45,454 bases of DNA from Bacteroidota bacterium (lineage in GTDB: Bacteria; Bacteroidota; Ignavibacteria; Ignavibacteriales; Melioribacteraceae): the NCBI GenBank assembly GCA_018818165.1, contig JAHISP010000049.1, positions 1 through 45,454 on the forward strand, given 5' to 3'. Of this stretch, positions 1 to 8,555 are shown in pieces. The notes under the pieces were generated by a model that worked only from the letters and a program-made list of their open reading frames with translations, made no database searches and was not told the DNA's origin. Each line of letters begins with the position of its first letter. Within the stretch, counting starts at the first letter, position 1. The translations under genes were made by a program, and so were the position numbers.

Positions 1-248
<248 letters not shown>

Positions 249-250
249 TT

Positions 251-293
251 AAAATAAAAAAACCTCTTTAGAAGAAATTCCTAAAGAGGTTTT
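251..293 (-). terminator. Rho-independent terminator of the SAM riboswitch expression platform
   Basis: On the minus strand a perfect 12-bp stem (arms 281-292 and 260-271, core AAACCTCTTTAG) is followed by a U-rich run (251-260). It lies between the SAM-I aptamer and the metY start, where an S-box transcription terminator is expected. With SAM bound the aptamer should let this hairpin form and switch metY off. Confidence 0.85.
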
Positions 294-304
294 AAAATGT
301 ATTG

Positions 305-411
305 CTTCTCTTATCTATCCCAAAAAAAATGGGTAGGAATTAGCACCTTGAACAAATATATTCAGGTTGCTAAGGCTTCGCAGGGCCTATCCCTCAGCCT
401 TTCTTGATAAA
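305..411 (-). promoter_or_regulatory. SAM-I (S-box) riboswitch aptamer
   Basis: Read on the minus strand, the segment has the S-box landmarks in order. They are a P1 strand TTATC, the AAGAAAGGCTGAGGGA block, GGCCCTGCGAAGCC, TTAGCAACC, a variable P3 loop, AGGTGCTAATTCCTACC, and the closing P1 strand AGATAAG. The order and the internal-loop motifs fit the SAM-I family, whose ligand is S-adenosylmethionine. It sits in the leader of the metY-like gene between its promoter (446-474) and terminator (251-293), so it should shut transcription when SAM is plentiful. Boundaries are by eye. Confidence 0.92.
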
Positions 412-445
412 TAAATACTAAAAAGAACTTAAAAACTTGAGTGCT

Positions 446-474
446 AAAATATAGATAAATCGATATCTTGTCAA
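446..474 (-). promoter_or_regulatory. Sigma-70-like promoter for the SAM riboswitch-metY transcript
   Basis: The minus strand carries TTGACA (474-469), an exactly 17-bp spacer and TATTTT (451-446). This would start the transcript about 30 nt before the aptamer. The -35 is a perfect consensus and the -10 matches at four positions. It faces away from the plus-strand promoter at 585-613. Confidence 0.65.
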
Positions 475-584
475 GCATTAAATCTTATTATGGAAAACTT
501 GCAAAATATTATAGGATAAATATCCATGATAAATGAATAAAACCAACGTATATAGGTGCGTTAGTAAATATATAAACATTGTAT

Positions 585-613
585 TTGACATAAAACAATA
601 CATAGTATATATT
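585..613 (+). promoter_or_regulatory. Sigma-70-like promoter for the ilv-leu operon leader
   Basis: TTGACA (585-590), a 17-bp spacer and TATATT (608-613) form a near-consensus promoter. The expected start point is about 620, only about 16 nt before the ATG of the small leader ORF at 636. The site also fits a Bacteroidetes-style arrangement loosely (TTTG at 584-587, then about 20 bp, then TATATTTTG at 608-616), so either sigma type could read it. It is the only strong promoter I see in front of the nine-gene cluster. Confidence 0.65.
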
Positions 614-635
614 TTGAAAAACAAATTTAAGAATT

Positions 636-785
636 ATGCAAAAAACAACTACATATACTAGTAATTTAACCTCAAAAAATGGAAATATTTTTTTGCGTAA
701 TACTATAAGTAACCAACCAATTATTATTAACAATCTGCTCGGAATTATTATTCTGAGCCTACTGGGTATTTTACTCGTAGGCTAA
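636..785 (+). CDS. Candidate branched-chain leader peptide (49 aa) of the ilv-leu operon
   Basis: ATG 636 to TAA 783-785. The first 28 residues are polar (Thr/Asn/Ser-rich). The last 21 codons (720-782) contain seven Ile, seven Leu and one Val, broken only by Asn, Gly and Ser. Six of the seven Leu codons there are CTG, CTC or CTA, although the neighbouring genes mostly use TTA, CTT and TTG. The ORF begins about 16 nt after the predicted transcription start and ends 114 nt before ilvD. Clusters of regulated codons just after a promoter and just before alternative hairpins are the classic design of attenuation leader peptides for branched-chain operons. The ribosome site is weak (AAG about 5 nt upstream). 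The alternative is a small tail-anchored membrane protein, since the C-terminal 22 residues are also hydrophobic enough. No homologue is known to me. Confidence 0.6.
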   Translation: MQKTTTYTSNLTSKNGNIFLRNTISNQPIIINNLLGIIILSLLGILLVG

Positions 786-889
786 ATAATAAAAAGTTAA
801 TCCAGATTTCATTTCACAATAATTACACATTTAAAAGATTTCGGGATTAACCTGATAACAAGCAAATAATATTGAAATGTTGTAATTAT
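737..889 (+). promoter_or_regulatory. Leader RNA with overlapping hairpins upstream of ilvD (candidate attenuator)
   Basis: Four pairings are visible by eye. A: GCTCGGAAT (737-745) with ATTCTGAGC (750-758), one G-U. B: AGCCTAC (756-762) with GTAGGCT (777-783); it shares 756-758 with A, so A and B exclude each other. C: GTTAATCC (796-803) with GGATTAAC (844-851). D: 819-832 with 875-889, 14 pairs with one bulge, ending against the GAGG ribosome site of ilvD at 890-893. The 5' strand of D sits in the loop of C. A and B lie inside the Ile/Leu-rich codons of the leader ORF, so ribosome position would select among them. No U-run follows any stem, so control of ilvD translation is more likely than a simple terminator. 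Energies were not computed. Confidence 0.5.
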
Positions 890-899
890 GAGGAAAAAT

Positions 900-2579
900 A
901 TGAGATCAGACTTAATCAAAAAGGGATTTGAAAAAGCTCCACATCGTAGTTTATTGCGAGCAACTGGAGTTATTAAGGATAATGAAGATTTTAACAAACC
1001 ATTTATTGGAGTTGTTAACTCGTATATTGACTTAATTCCTGGTCATGTTCACTTGCAAGAGTTTGGCAAATTAATTAAAGATACAATTCGTGAAGCTGGT
1101 GGAATTCCATTCGAATTTAATACAATTGGAGTAGATGACGGCATTGCAATGGGTCACATTGGAATGCGATATTCACTTCCAAGTCGTGAATTAATTGCTG
1201 ATAGCGTTGAAACTGTGGTTGAAGCACACCGTTTGGATGGAATTATTTGTATTCCAAATTGTGATAAAATTGTTCCAGGAATGTTAATGGCAGCCGTTCG
1301 AATTGATGTTCCAACAATATTTATTTCGGGTGGACCAATGAAAGCTGGTGTTACCGCTGCTGGAGAAAAAACAGATTTAGTTTCAGTATTTGAAGGAGTT
1401 GGTAAATTTAAGTCAGGGGATATTAGTGAAGAAGCGCTACTTGAACTTGAAACTGTTAGCTGTCCTGGCTGTGGTTCTTGTTCCGGAATGTTTACTGCAA
1501 ATTCAATGAATTGTTTAATGGAAGCACTTGGTATGGCTTTGCCAGGAAATGGCTCAATTTTAGCAGTTGATGCGCGAAGAAAAGAATTAGCTGTTTCTGC
1601 TGCCAAACAGATTATGACTTTGGTAAAAGAAGACATAAAACCATCCGATATTTTATCACGCGAAACATTTATGAATGCTTTTGCTTTAGATATGGCAATG
1701 GGTGGAAGCACAAATACAATTCTTCATACATTAGCAATTGCAATTGAAGCTGGCGTAGATTTTGACTTGAAAGAACTAAATGTTCTTGCAGAAAAAGTTC
1801 CATATATATGTAAAGTTAGTCCTGCTTCTCCATTTGTACACATGGAGGATGTTGAAGAAGCTGGTGGAATTTCAGCAATATTAAATGAAATATCTAAACT
1901 TCCAAATGTACTTTTTCTTGATAAAATGACCGTTACTGGAAAAACGCTTGGCGAAAATATTGCTAAATCTGAAGTAAAAAATAGAGAAGTTATTAAAAGT
2001 ATTGATGCTCCTTATTCAAGCAAAGGTGGATTAGCCGTTCTTTTTGGAAATCTTGCTCCAGAAGGCTCCATTGTTAAAACTGCAGCGGTAAACCCTTCAA
2101 TGTTGGTTCACAAGGGACCAGCAAGAATTTATGAATCACAAGATGAAGCACTTGCTGGAATAAGAAATAAAGAAATACAAGCTGGCGATGTTGTTGTTAT
2201 TAGATATGAAGGTCCGCAAGGTGGTCCTGGAATGCCCGAAATGCTTGCTCCAACAAGTGAAATTATGGGAATGGGTCTAGGAGATAAAGTTGCACTTTTA
2301 ACAGACGGTAGATTTTCTGGTGGAACTCGTGGTGCTTGTATTGGGCATATTTCTCCAGAAGCAGCAGAAAAAGGTCCTATTGCAGCGTTAAAAAATGGTG
2401 ATATAATATCAATAGATATTCCAAATAAAATTTTAGAAGTAGAACTTAGTAATGAAGAAATAAATAATAGATTAAAATTAATTCCAGATTTTGAACCAAA
2501 AATAAAAAAAGGGTACTTAGCGCGTTACTCTAAAATGGTAACCTCAGCAAGCAAAGGTGCCGTTCTTAGAATAAAATAG
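900..2579 (+). CDS. ilvD: Dihydroxy-acid dehydratase
   Basis: Dehydrates 2,3-dihydroxy-isovalerate and -methylvalerate to the 2-oxoacid precursors of valine and isoleucine. It is 559 residues, normal for IlvD/Edd enzymes. Iron-sulfur ligand motifs are visible: NCDKIVPGM with Cys121 and [10 protein letters not shown] with Cys188, 191 and 194. [10 protein letters not shown] and the C-terminal [15 protein letters not shown] are also family signatures. I place the start at ATG 900 ([23 protein letters not shown], the usual N-terminus), because GAGG at 890-893 is 6 nt upstream. The in-frame ATG at 888 has no ribosome site and lies inside a predicted helix. First structural gene of the cluster, 24 nt before ilvB. 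Confidence 0.96.
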   Translation: MRSDLIKKGFEKAPHRSLLRATGVIKDNEDFNKPFIGVVNSYIDLIPGHVHLQEFGKLIKDTIREAGGIPFEFNTIGVDDGIAMGHIGMRYSLPSRELIADSVETVVEAHRLDGIICIPNCDKIVPGMLMAAVRIDVPTIFISGGPMKAGVTAAGEKTDLVSVFEGVGKFKSGDISEEALLELETVSCPGCGSCSGMFTANSMNCLMEALGMALPGNGSILAVDARRKELAVSAAKQIMTLVKEDIKPSDILSRETFMNAFALDMAMGGSTNTILHTLAIAIEAGVDFDLKELNVLAEKVPYICKVSPASPFVHMEDVEEAGGISAILNEISKLPNVLFLDKMTVTGKTLGENIAKSEVKNREVIKSIDAPYSSKGGLAVLFGNLAPEGSIVKTAAVNPSMLVHKGPARIYESQDEALAGIRNKEIQAGDVVVIRYEGPQGGPGMPEMLAPTSEIMGMGLGDKVALLTDGRFSGGTRGACIGHISPEAAEKGPIAALKNGDIISIDIPNKILEVELSNEEINNRLKLIPDFEPKIKKGYLARYSKMVTSASKGAVLRIK

Positions 2580-2603
2580 AAATTATTAAATAAAGGTAAT
2601 TTT

Positions 2604-4322
2604 ATGAATACAAAGAAAAAAACAATGACAGGCGCAGATATATTTTTCGAATCACTTCGAAAAGAAGGTGTTGAAAAAATATTTGGTTATCCAGGTGGAG
2701 CTACAATTAAGCTTTATGAAAAATTGTATGATGTCAAATTTCTTGAACATATTTTAACTAGACATGAGCAAGGTGCAACACATGCTGCTGATGGTTACGC
2801 ACGTGTTTCGGGAAAAGTTGGTGTTGTTCTTGTAACTTCTGGTCCTGGAGCAACAAATACTGTTACTGGAATTGCAAATGCATATATGGATTCAGTTCCA
2901 CTTGTTATATTTACTGGGCAAGTGCCATCTCATTTAATTGGAAATGACGCATTTCAAGAAGCGGATATTGTTGGCATTACTCGTCCAATTACAAAACATA
3001 ATTTTTTAGTTAGAGATGTTAAAGATTTAGCTTCCACAATTAAGAAGGCTTTTTATATAGCTGCAACTGGCAGACCAGGACCAGTTTTGGTTGATTTGCC
3101 CAAAGATGTAATTGCGGCTGAATGTGAGTTTGAATATCCAGAAACAGTTGAAATCCGTGGTTATAAGCCAACACTAAAAGGGCACTCAAATCAAATAAAA
3201 AAAGCAGCGGAAGTTATTAGAAATGCAAAGCGTCCATTACTTTATGTTGGAGGCGGTGTAATAATGGCAAATGCTTCAAAAGAGTTAACAGAATTTGCAA
3301 AGAAAAATAATATTCCCGTTACCAATACTTTGCTTGGTTTAGGTTCTTTTCCAGGAACTGACCCTCAATTTCTTGGAATGTTAGGAATGCACGGAACTTA
3401 TTATGCAAATCAAGCAGTTAGCAATTGTGACGTGTTAATAGCCGTAGGTGCTAGATTTGATGATAGAGTAACTGGAAATACTAAAACATTTGCAAAGGAA
3501 GCATATAAAATTCACATTGATATTGACCCAACAGCAATTGATAAAAATGTAGCAATCGATTTACCAATTGTTGGAAATGCAAAAGAAATTCTAACAGAAT
3601 TATTGAAAGAACTATCTGATAAACCAAGAGAAGAAGCATGGTTTAAACAAATTGAAGATTGGAAAGATGCCTGTCCTCTTGAATATAAAAGACCCGATAA
3701 CGAATTAAGAACTCAGTTTGTTATTGAAAAAATTTCAGAAAAAACGAAAGGCGAAGCTATTATTATATCGGATGTTGGTCAACATCAAATGTGGATTGCC
3801 CAATATTATAAGTTTAATAATCCTCGTTCGCATGTTAGCAGTGGTGGTTTAGGCACAATGGGTTTTTCAATTCCAGCAGCAGTTGGCGTTGCTTTTGCAA
3901 TAAAAGATAGACCAATTGTTTCTATAAGTGGAGATGGCGGTTTTCAGATGAATATGCAAGAACTAATTACAGCTGCATATCACAAACTTCCAATTAAATT
4001 TTTTATTATGAATAATTGCTTTTTAGGAATGGTTAGACAATGGCAAGAACTATTTCACGAAGAAAAATATAGCTTCACGGATTTATGCGATAGCAATCCA
4101 ATTTTTACAAAAATAGGAACAGCATTAGGAATTGAATCTTTTTCTACTTACAATCCAGATGAAGTTGAAGAATTATTAGACAAAGTATTTGCAATAAACG
4201 ACAGACCAGTTCTAGTTGAATTTAAAGTCGCTAAAGAAGATCTTGTTTTTCCAATGGTTCCTTCTGGTGGTTCAATTTCAGATATGATTCATAAAAGAAT
4301 AAATCCAAAGGGGAAAAAATAA
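2604..4322 (+). CDS. ilvB: Acetolactate synthase large (catalytic) subunit
   Basis: TPP- and FAD-dependent acetohydroxyacid synthase, 572 aa. It condenses two pyruvates to acetolactate, or pyruvate with 2-oxobutyrate to acetohydroxybutyrate. FGYPGG near residue 28 and RHEQGATHAADGYAR (Glu55, the TPP-activating glutamate) mark the N-terminal PYR domain. The central segment has the family's GGG...VPVTNTLLGLG pattern. GDGGFQMNMQEL (Gly443-Asp444-Gly445) to Asn470-Asn471 is the Mg-TPP motif. AAAGG precedes ATG 2604. The stop overlaps the ilvN start by one base (TAATG), implying translational coupling with the regulatory subunit. Confidence 0.96.
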   Translation: MNTKKKTMTGADIFFESLRKEGVEKIFGYPGGATIKLYEKLYDVKFLEHILTRHEQGATHAADGYARVSGKVGVVLVTSGPGATNTVTGIANAYMDSVPLVIFTGQVPSHLIGNDAFQEADIVGITRPITKHNFLVRDVKDLASTIKKAFYIAATGRPGPVLVDLPKDVIAAECEFEYPETVEIRGYKPTLKGHSNQIKKAAEVIRNAKRPLLYVGGGVIMANASKELTEFAKKNNIPVTNTLLGLGSFPGTDPQFLGMLGMHGTYYANQAVSNCDVLIAVGARFDDRVTGNTKTFAKEAYKIHIDIDPTAIDKNVAIDLPIVGNAKEILTELLKELSDKPREEAWFKQIEDWKDACPLEYKRPDNELRTQFVIEKISEKTKGEAIIISDVGQHQMWIAQYYKFNNPRSHVSSGGLGTMGFSIPAAVGVAFAIKDRPIVSISGDGGFQMNMQELITAAYHKLPIKFFIMNNCFLGMVRQWQELFHEEKYSFTDLCDSNPIFTKIGTALGIESFSTYNPDEVEELLDKVFAINDRPVLVEFKVAKEDLVFPMVPSGGSISDMIHKRINPKGKK

Positions 4323-4834
4323 TGAAACATACAATATCAGTATTAGTTGAAAATACATTTGGTGCTTTTGATAGAGTTGCAACAATGTTTAGTGCAAAAG
4401 GATTTAATATTCATAGTATTTCAATTGGTGAAACAGAACAAAAAGATATTTCAAGAATGACAATAGTTACTTCGGGCGATAAGCAATTAATTGACCAAAT
4501 AGTTAAGCAACTTAATAGATTAATTGATACAATTAAAGTATCCGAATTAACTGGACAGGCAAGAACAGAAAGGGAATTAGCTCTTATTACAGTTAGTTTT
4601 CATAAAGGTGGAATTGAGGAAATTAAAAACATTAATGATATATTTAGAGGTAAAATAGTTGATATAAATAATAAAACTATGATGCTTGAAGTTACTGGAC
4701 CTCCAGAAAAAATTGATGCAATAATTAACGTTCTAATGCCTTTTGGAATTATTGAAATGGCTCGTTCTGGAACGGTTGCTCTCAAAAGAGGTGAGCAAAT
4801 TAGACCCAAAAATGAATATGTTAATAAAAAATAA
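4322..4834 (+). CDS. ilvN: Acetolactate synthase small (regulatory) subunit
   Basis: 170 aa with an N-terminal ACT domain (residues about 3-78, [17 protein letters not shown]...[10 protein letters not shown]) and a C-terminal small-subunit domain (about 85-160, [13 protein letters not shown]...[13 protein letters not shown]). This is the standard long IlvN/IlvH type. It binds IlvB, raises its activity and normally confers feedback inhibition by valine. It starts one base inside the ilvB stop and is followed 11 nt later by ilvC. Symbol ilvN versus ilvH cannot be decided from sequence alone. Confidence 0.94.
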   Translation: MKHTISVLVENTFGAFDRVATMFSAKGFNIHSISIGETEQKDISRMTIVTSGDKQLIDQIVKQLNRLIDTIKVSELTGQARTERELALITVSFHKGGIEEIKNINDIFRGKIVDINNKTMMLEVTGPPEKIDAIINVLMPFGIIEMARSGTVALKRGEQIRPKNEYVNKK

Positions 4835-4845
4835 GGAAACAAAAA

Positions 4846-5850
4846 ATGAAAGCTTACTATGATAATGAAGCATCGTTGGATTCACTAAAAGATAAAAATA
4901 TTGCGGTTTTGGGCTTCGGAAGTCAAGGTCATGCGCATTCATTAAACTTAAAAGAAAGTGGAATGAATGTTGTTGTAGGTGCTAGAAAAGATGGAAATTC
5001 TTGGAAAAAAGCTACCGATTTGGGAATGACAGTAATGGAAATTGATGCTGCTACAAAATGGGCTGATGTTGTTATGGTACTTTTACCTGACCAAGATCAA
5101 AAGAAAGTATATGACGAACAAATTGCTACAAATTTGGTAGAAGGCAATACACTAGTATTTGCTCACGGTTTTAATATTCACTACAAACAAATTGTTCCAC
5201 CAAGTAATATAAATGTTATGATGATTGCCCCTAAAAGTCCTGGACATTTGGTTCGCAGAACTTTTAGAGAAGGAAATGGTGTTCCATGTTTAATTGCTAT
5301 TCACAATGATTATTCTGGAAATACAAAAGAAATGGCGCTGGCTTGGGCTAAAGGAATTGGCGGTACAAGAGCTGGAGTGATTGAAACAAATTTCAAAAAT
5401 GAAACTGAAACTGATTTATTTGGCGAACAAGCCGTTCTTTGTGGTGGTTCTGCTGAATTAATAAAAGCTGGATTTGAAGTGCTTACAGAAGCTGGTTATC
5501 CTGAAGAACTTGCTTATTTTGAAGTTATGCACGAAATGAAATTAATTGTTGACCTTTATTATGAGGGTGGATTATCAAGAATGAATTATTCTGTTAGTGA
5601 CACTGCAGAATATGGTGGTTATGTAACAGGGCCAAAAGTAATTAATGCAGAATCTAAAAAAGCGATGAAAGCTGCTTTATTAGAAATTCAAGATGGCACG
5701 TTTGCAAAGAACTTTGTTGCAGAAGTAAATGGTGATAAAGCAAATATGACAAAACTCAGAAAAGAAAATAGTGAACATCCAATTGAAAAAATTGGTGCCA
5801 AATTGCGTGAAATGATGAGTTGGGTTAAAAACAAAAATGATGAGGATTAG
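4846..5850 (+). CDS. ilvC: Ketol-acid reductoisomerase (class I)
   Basis: Isomerises and reduces acetolactate or acetohydroxybutyrate to the dihydroxy acids used by IlvD. It is 334 aa, the short class I form with a single C-terminal knotted domain. The Rossmann motif [17 protein letters not shown] is at about residues 23-39. The cofactor-specificity loop reads [13 protein letters not shown], where the Ser before Trp favours NADPH by analogy with characterised enzymes. Metal ligands fall in the segment [14 protein letters not shown] and in '[20 protein letters not shown]'. Start ATG 4846 has AAGGA 8 nt upstream. Confidence 0.96.
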   Translation: MKAYYDNEASLDSLKDKNIAVLGFGSQGHAHSLNLKESGMNVVVGARKDGNSWKKATDLGMTVMEIDAATKWADVVMVLLPDQDQKKVYDEQIATNLVEGNTLVFAHGFNIHYKQIVPPSNINVMMIAPKSPGHLVRRTFREGNGVPCLIAIHNDYSGNTKEMALAWAKGIGGTRAGVIETNFKNETETDLFGEQAVLCGGSAELIKAGFEVLTEAGYPEELAYFEVMHEMKLIVDLYYEGGLSRMNYSVSDTAEYGGYVTGPKVINAESKKAMKAALLEIQDGTFAKNFVAEVNGDKANMTKLRKENSEHPIEKIGAKLREMMSWVKNKNDED

Positions 5851-5853
5851 TTA

Positions 5854-6951
5854 ATGAAAAAGAAAGTTGCACTTTTACCTGGTGATGGAATTGGAACAGA
5901 AGTAATGTCTGCCGCAGTTAAACTTATGCACCATGTTGCTGAAAAATATGATTTAACAATTGAAACTACTGAAAGTCTTATGGGTGGCTGCTCTTATGAC
6001 GCTTATGGAACACCATTGACTGATGAAACAATTCAACTTTGTTATGAATCGGATGCTGTTCTTCTTGGTGCAGTTGGTGGTTATAAATGGGAAAATCTTG
6101 AACATCATTTAAAACCAGAAGCTGCTTTGCTAAAACTTAGAAAATCGTTGGGATTATACACAAATATACGTCCAGCAAAGGTTTATCCATCTTTTGTTAA
6201 TTCTTCATCGCTAAAAGAAAGTGTAATTCTTGGAACAGATTTTGTTGTTTTTCGTGAATTAACTGGTGGAATCTATTTTGGTGAACCACGTGGTTATGAT
6301 GAAAATAAAGGCTTCAATACAATGGTTTATGAAAAATATGAGATTGAACGTATTGCTCATCAAGCTTTTAAAGTTGCACAAAAAAGAAAAAAAGTACTAA
6401 CATCTGTTGATAAAGCAAACGTTTTAGAAGTATCTCAATTCTGGAGAAAAGTTGTTGAAGAAGTAAGCAAAGAATATCCAGATGTGAAATTAAACAATAT
6501 GTACGTTGATAACACGGCAATGCAAGTTGTTCGCGACCCACGACAATTTGACGTAATTGTTACTTCTAATTTATTTGGTGATATAATTAGTGACATTGCT
6601 GGAATGATTACTGGCAGTCTTGGTATGCTTCCATCAGCGAGTTTGGGCGATAAATATGCACTATACGAGCCAGTTCATGGAAGCGCTCCTGATATTGCTG
6701 GACAAAATAAAGCAAATCCTATTGCGATGATTGGCTCTGTTGCAATGATGTTCGATTTATCATTTGGAATGAAAGAAACTGCCGAGTTGATAGAAAAAGC
6801 AATTGAAAGAACTCTTGACCAAGGATTTAGAACAGTTGATATAAATCTAGATAACGGAAATGTTGTATCAACAGATAAAATGACAGAAATGATTATAAAA
6901 AACTTTGATATAATTTTTCAAGAAAATAAGGAAAGTGTATTTACACTTTAA
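5854..6951 (+). CDS. leuB: 3-isopropylmalate dehydrogenase
   Basis: NAD-dependent decarboxylating dehydrogenase of 365 aa, working on 3-isopropylmalate in leucine synthesis. In organisms using citramalate it also acts on 3-methylmalate for isoleucine. N-terminal LLPGDGIGTEV, the substrate loop LLKLRKSLGLYTNIRPAKV, the metal-binding segment TSNLFGDIISDIAGMI and the NAD motif YEPVHGSAPDIAGQNKANP identify the family. The LeuB loop 'LRKSLGLYTNIRP' separates it from isocitrate and tartrate dehydrogenases. It begins 3 nt after ilvC; its GAGG ribosome site lies inside the end of ilvC. Confidence 0.95.
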   Translation: MKKKVALLPGDGIGTEVMSAAVKLMHHVAEKYDLTIETTESLMGGCSYDAYGTPLTDETIQLCYESDAVLLGAVGGYKWENLEHHLKPEAALLKLRKSLGLYTNIRPAKVYPSFVNSSSLKESVILGTDFVVFRELTGGIYFGEPRGYDENKGFNTMVYEKYEIERIAHQAFKVAQKRKKVLTSVDKANVLEVSQFWRKVVEEVSKEYPDVKLNNMYVDNTAMQVVRDPRQFDVIVTSNLFGDIISDIAGMITGSLGMLPSASLGDKYALYEPVHGSAPDIAGQNKANPIAMIGSVAMMFDLSFGMKETAELIEKAIERTLDQGFRTVDINLDNGNVVSTDKMTEMIIKNFDIIFQENKESVFTL

Positions 6952-6962
6952 ATGGTAAAACC

Positions 6963-8543
6963 ATGAAAAATCAATTAATTATATTTGATACAACATTACG
7001 CGATGGTGAACAATCACCTGGAGCATCTTTGAGTGTTTCTGAAAAAGTTGAAATTGCCAAACAGTTGGAAAAATTAAAGGTAGATGTAATTGAAGCAGGT
7101 TTTCCAGTTTCATCTCCTGAACAATTTGAAGCAGTTGAAAGAATAGCAAACGAAGTGGGTGTTACAGTTGCTGCTCTTGCTCGAGCAAAAGAGATTGACA
7201 TCAAAGCTGCTTACGATGCAATTAAAAATGGTGAGAAGAAAAGGATTCATACATTTTCCAGCACTTCGGATTATCATATTCTTGGTAAATTTGGTGACGA
7301 TAGATATGGTAAAACTCTGGCTGAAAAGCGAGAAACTATTATTAAAATGTCTTACGATATGGTGAAGTATGCAAAATCACTAGTTGATGATGTTGAGTTT
7401 TCTGCAGAAGATGCTGGACGCACAGACATGAATTATCTTGTTGAGGTTATTGAAGCTGCAATTGATGCTGGTGCAACAACCATTAATATTCCTGATACCA
7501 CTGGATATACTTTTCCCAAAGAATTTGGTGAAAAAATTGCCTACTTAAAAAAGAAAGTTAAGAATATTGAGAACGCAATTATTAGTGTGCATTGCCATAA
7601 CGATCTTGGTCTTGCGGTTGCTAATTCCATTGCTGGTATTGAGAATGGTGCACGCCAAGTTGAATGCACAATAAATGGAATTGGTGAACGTGCTGGCAAT
7701 GCTGCACTTGAAGAAATAGTAATGGCATTAAAAGTGCGCAAAGATATTTTAGATATTGAAAGTAAGATAGAAACCAGAGAAATAATGAATACCTCAAAAC
7801 TAGTTTCTGGCTATACTGGTATTATTGTTCAACCAAACAAAGCTATTGTTGGTGAAAATGCTTTTGCGCACGAATCTGGAATTCATCAAGATGGAATGTT
7901 GAAGAATCGTGAAACTTACGAGATAATGACACCAGAAACAGTTGGAGTGCAAAATACAAAAATTGTTTTAGGAAGACACTCTGGAAGGCATGGTTTAAAA
8001 GCCCGCCTAGATGAACTTGGATATCAAGTTAATTCAGAAGATTTGAATAACATTTATAAATCCTTCACAAAATTAGCAGATAAAAAGAAGGAAGTTTATG
8101 ATGACGATTTAAGAATTCTTATGGGCGACTCCAAAAATAGAAATGAAGCAATTTATGACTTAAAATATATGCACGTCTTTGCTGGTTCGTCAACAATTCC
8201 AACCGCAACTGTTAGGATAAAAGTTGACGGAAAAGTAAATGAAGATTCTGCAACGGGTGATGGTCCAGTTGATGCTTTATTTAATGCTATAGATAGAGCA
8301 ATTGATAAGAAACCAACGGTTGAATCTTATCGAGTTCGCTCAGTAACTGCTGGAAGGGAAGCTCTTGGTGAGGTTGCTGTACGAATTAGAAAAGATGGTC
8401 GTTCTTATACTGGCATTGGTGTTTCAACTGATATTATTGAAGCAAGTGGGAAAGCATATATTCAGGCTATAAATAAAAAAGAGCACCATGAAAGAAATAA
8501 AAACAAACTTCAAAATGAAGAAGAATTAAAAGGTGAGATTTAA
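6963..8543 (+). CDS. leuA: 2-isopropylmalate synthase
   Basis: Condenses acetyl-CoA with 2-oxoisovalerate, the committed step to leucine. It is 526 aa. The TIM-barrel domain opens with FDTTLRDGEQSPGASL (Arg13-Asp14) and carries the metal-binding HCHNDLG (His210, His212) and the NGIGERAGNAALEE motif. A linker domain (GRHSGRHGLKARLDELG, about residues 340-357) leads into a LeuA allosteric dimerisation domain from about residue 385, with GDGPVDALFNAID and ALGEVAVRIR. The complete C-terminal domain implies leucine feedback inhibition. Residues about 100-125 (SDYHILGKFGDDRYGKTLAE) are longer than in common LeuA proteins. The ribosome site is weak. Confidence 0.94.
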   Translation: MKNQLIIFDTTLRDGEQSPGASLSVSEKVEIAKQLEKLKVDVIEAGFPVSSPEQFEAVERIANEVGVTVAALARAKEIDIKAAYDAIKNGEKKRIHTFSSTSDYHILGKFGDDRYGKTLAEKRETIIKMSYDMVKYAKSLVDDVEFSAEDAGRTDMNYLVEVIEAAIDAGATTINIPDTTGYTFPKEFGEKIAYLKKKVKNIENAIISVHCHNDLGLAVANSIAGIENGARQVECTINGIGERAGNAALEEIVMALKVRKDILDIESKIETREIMNTSKLVSGYTGIIVQPNKAIVGENAFAHESGIHQDGMLKNRETYEIMTPETVGVQNTKIVLGRHSGRHGLKARLDELGYQVNSEDLNNIYKSFTKLADKKKEVYDDDLRILMGDSKNRNEAIYDLKYMHVFAGSSTIPTATVRIKVDGKVNEDSATGDGPVDALFNAIDRAIDKKPTVESYRVRSVTAGREALGEVAVRIRKDGRSYTGIGVSTDIIEASGKAYIQAINKKEHHERNKNKLQNEEELKGEI

Positions 8544-8555
8544 GGAGATAAATTA

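Noticed and set aside
509-733. 74-codon hydrophobic minus-strand ORF across the ilv leader
   Set aside because: It is antisense to the promoter and leader ORF, has no ribosome site or homology, and its hydrophobic look follows from the A/T-rich complement.
888-899. ATG 888 as the start of ilvD
   Set aside because: No ribosome site precedes it and it lies in the 3' strand of a predicted helix. ATG 900 has GAGG at 6 nt and gives the usual MRSD N-terminus.
410-899. T-box or other tRNA-sensing leader for the ilv operon
   Set aside because: I found no T-box sequence (AGGGTGGNACCGCG type) or specifier loop; the leader-ORF model fits better.
1154-1711. 185-codon minus-strand ORF inside ilvD
   Set aside because: It lies wholly within the conserved ilvD frame, in a shadow frame, with no recognisable domain.
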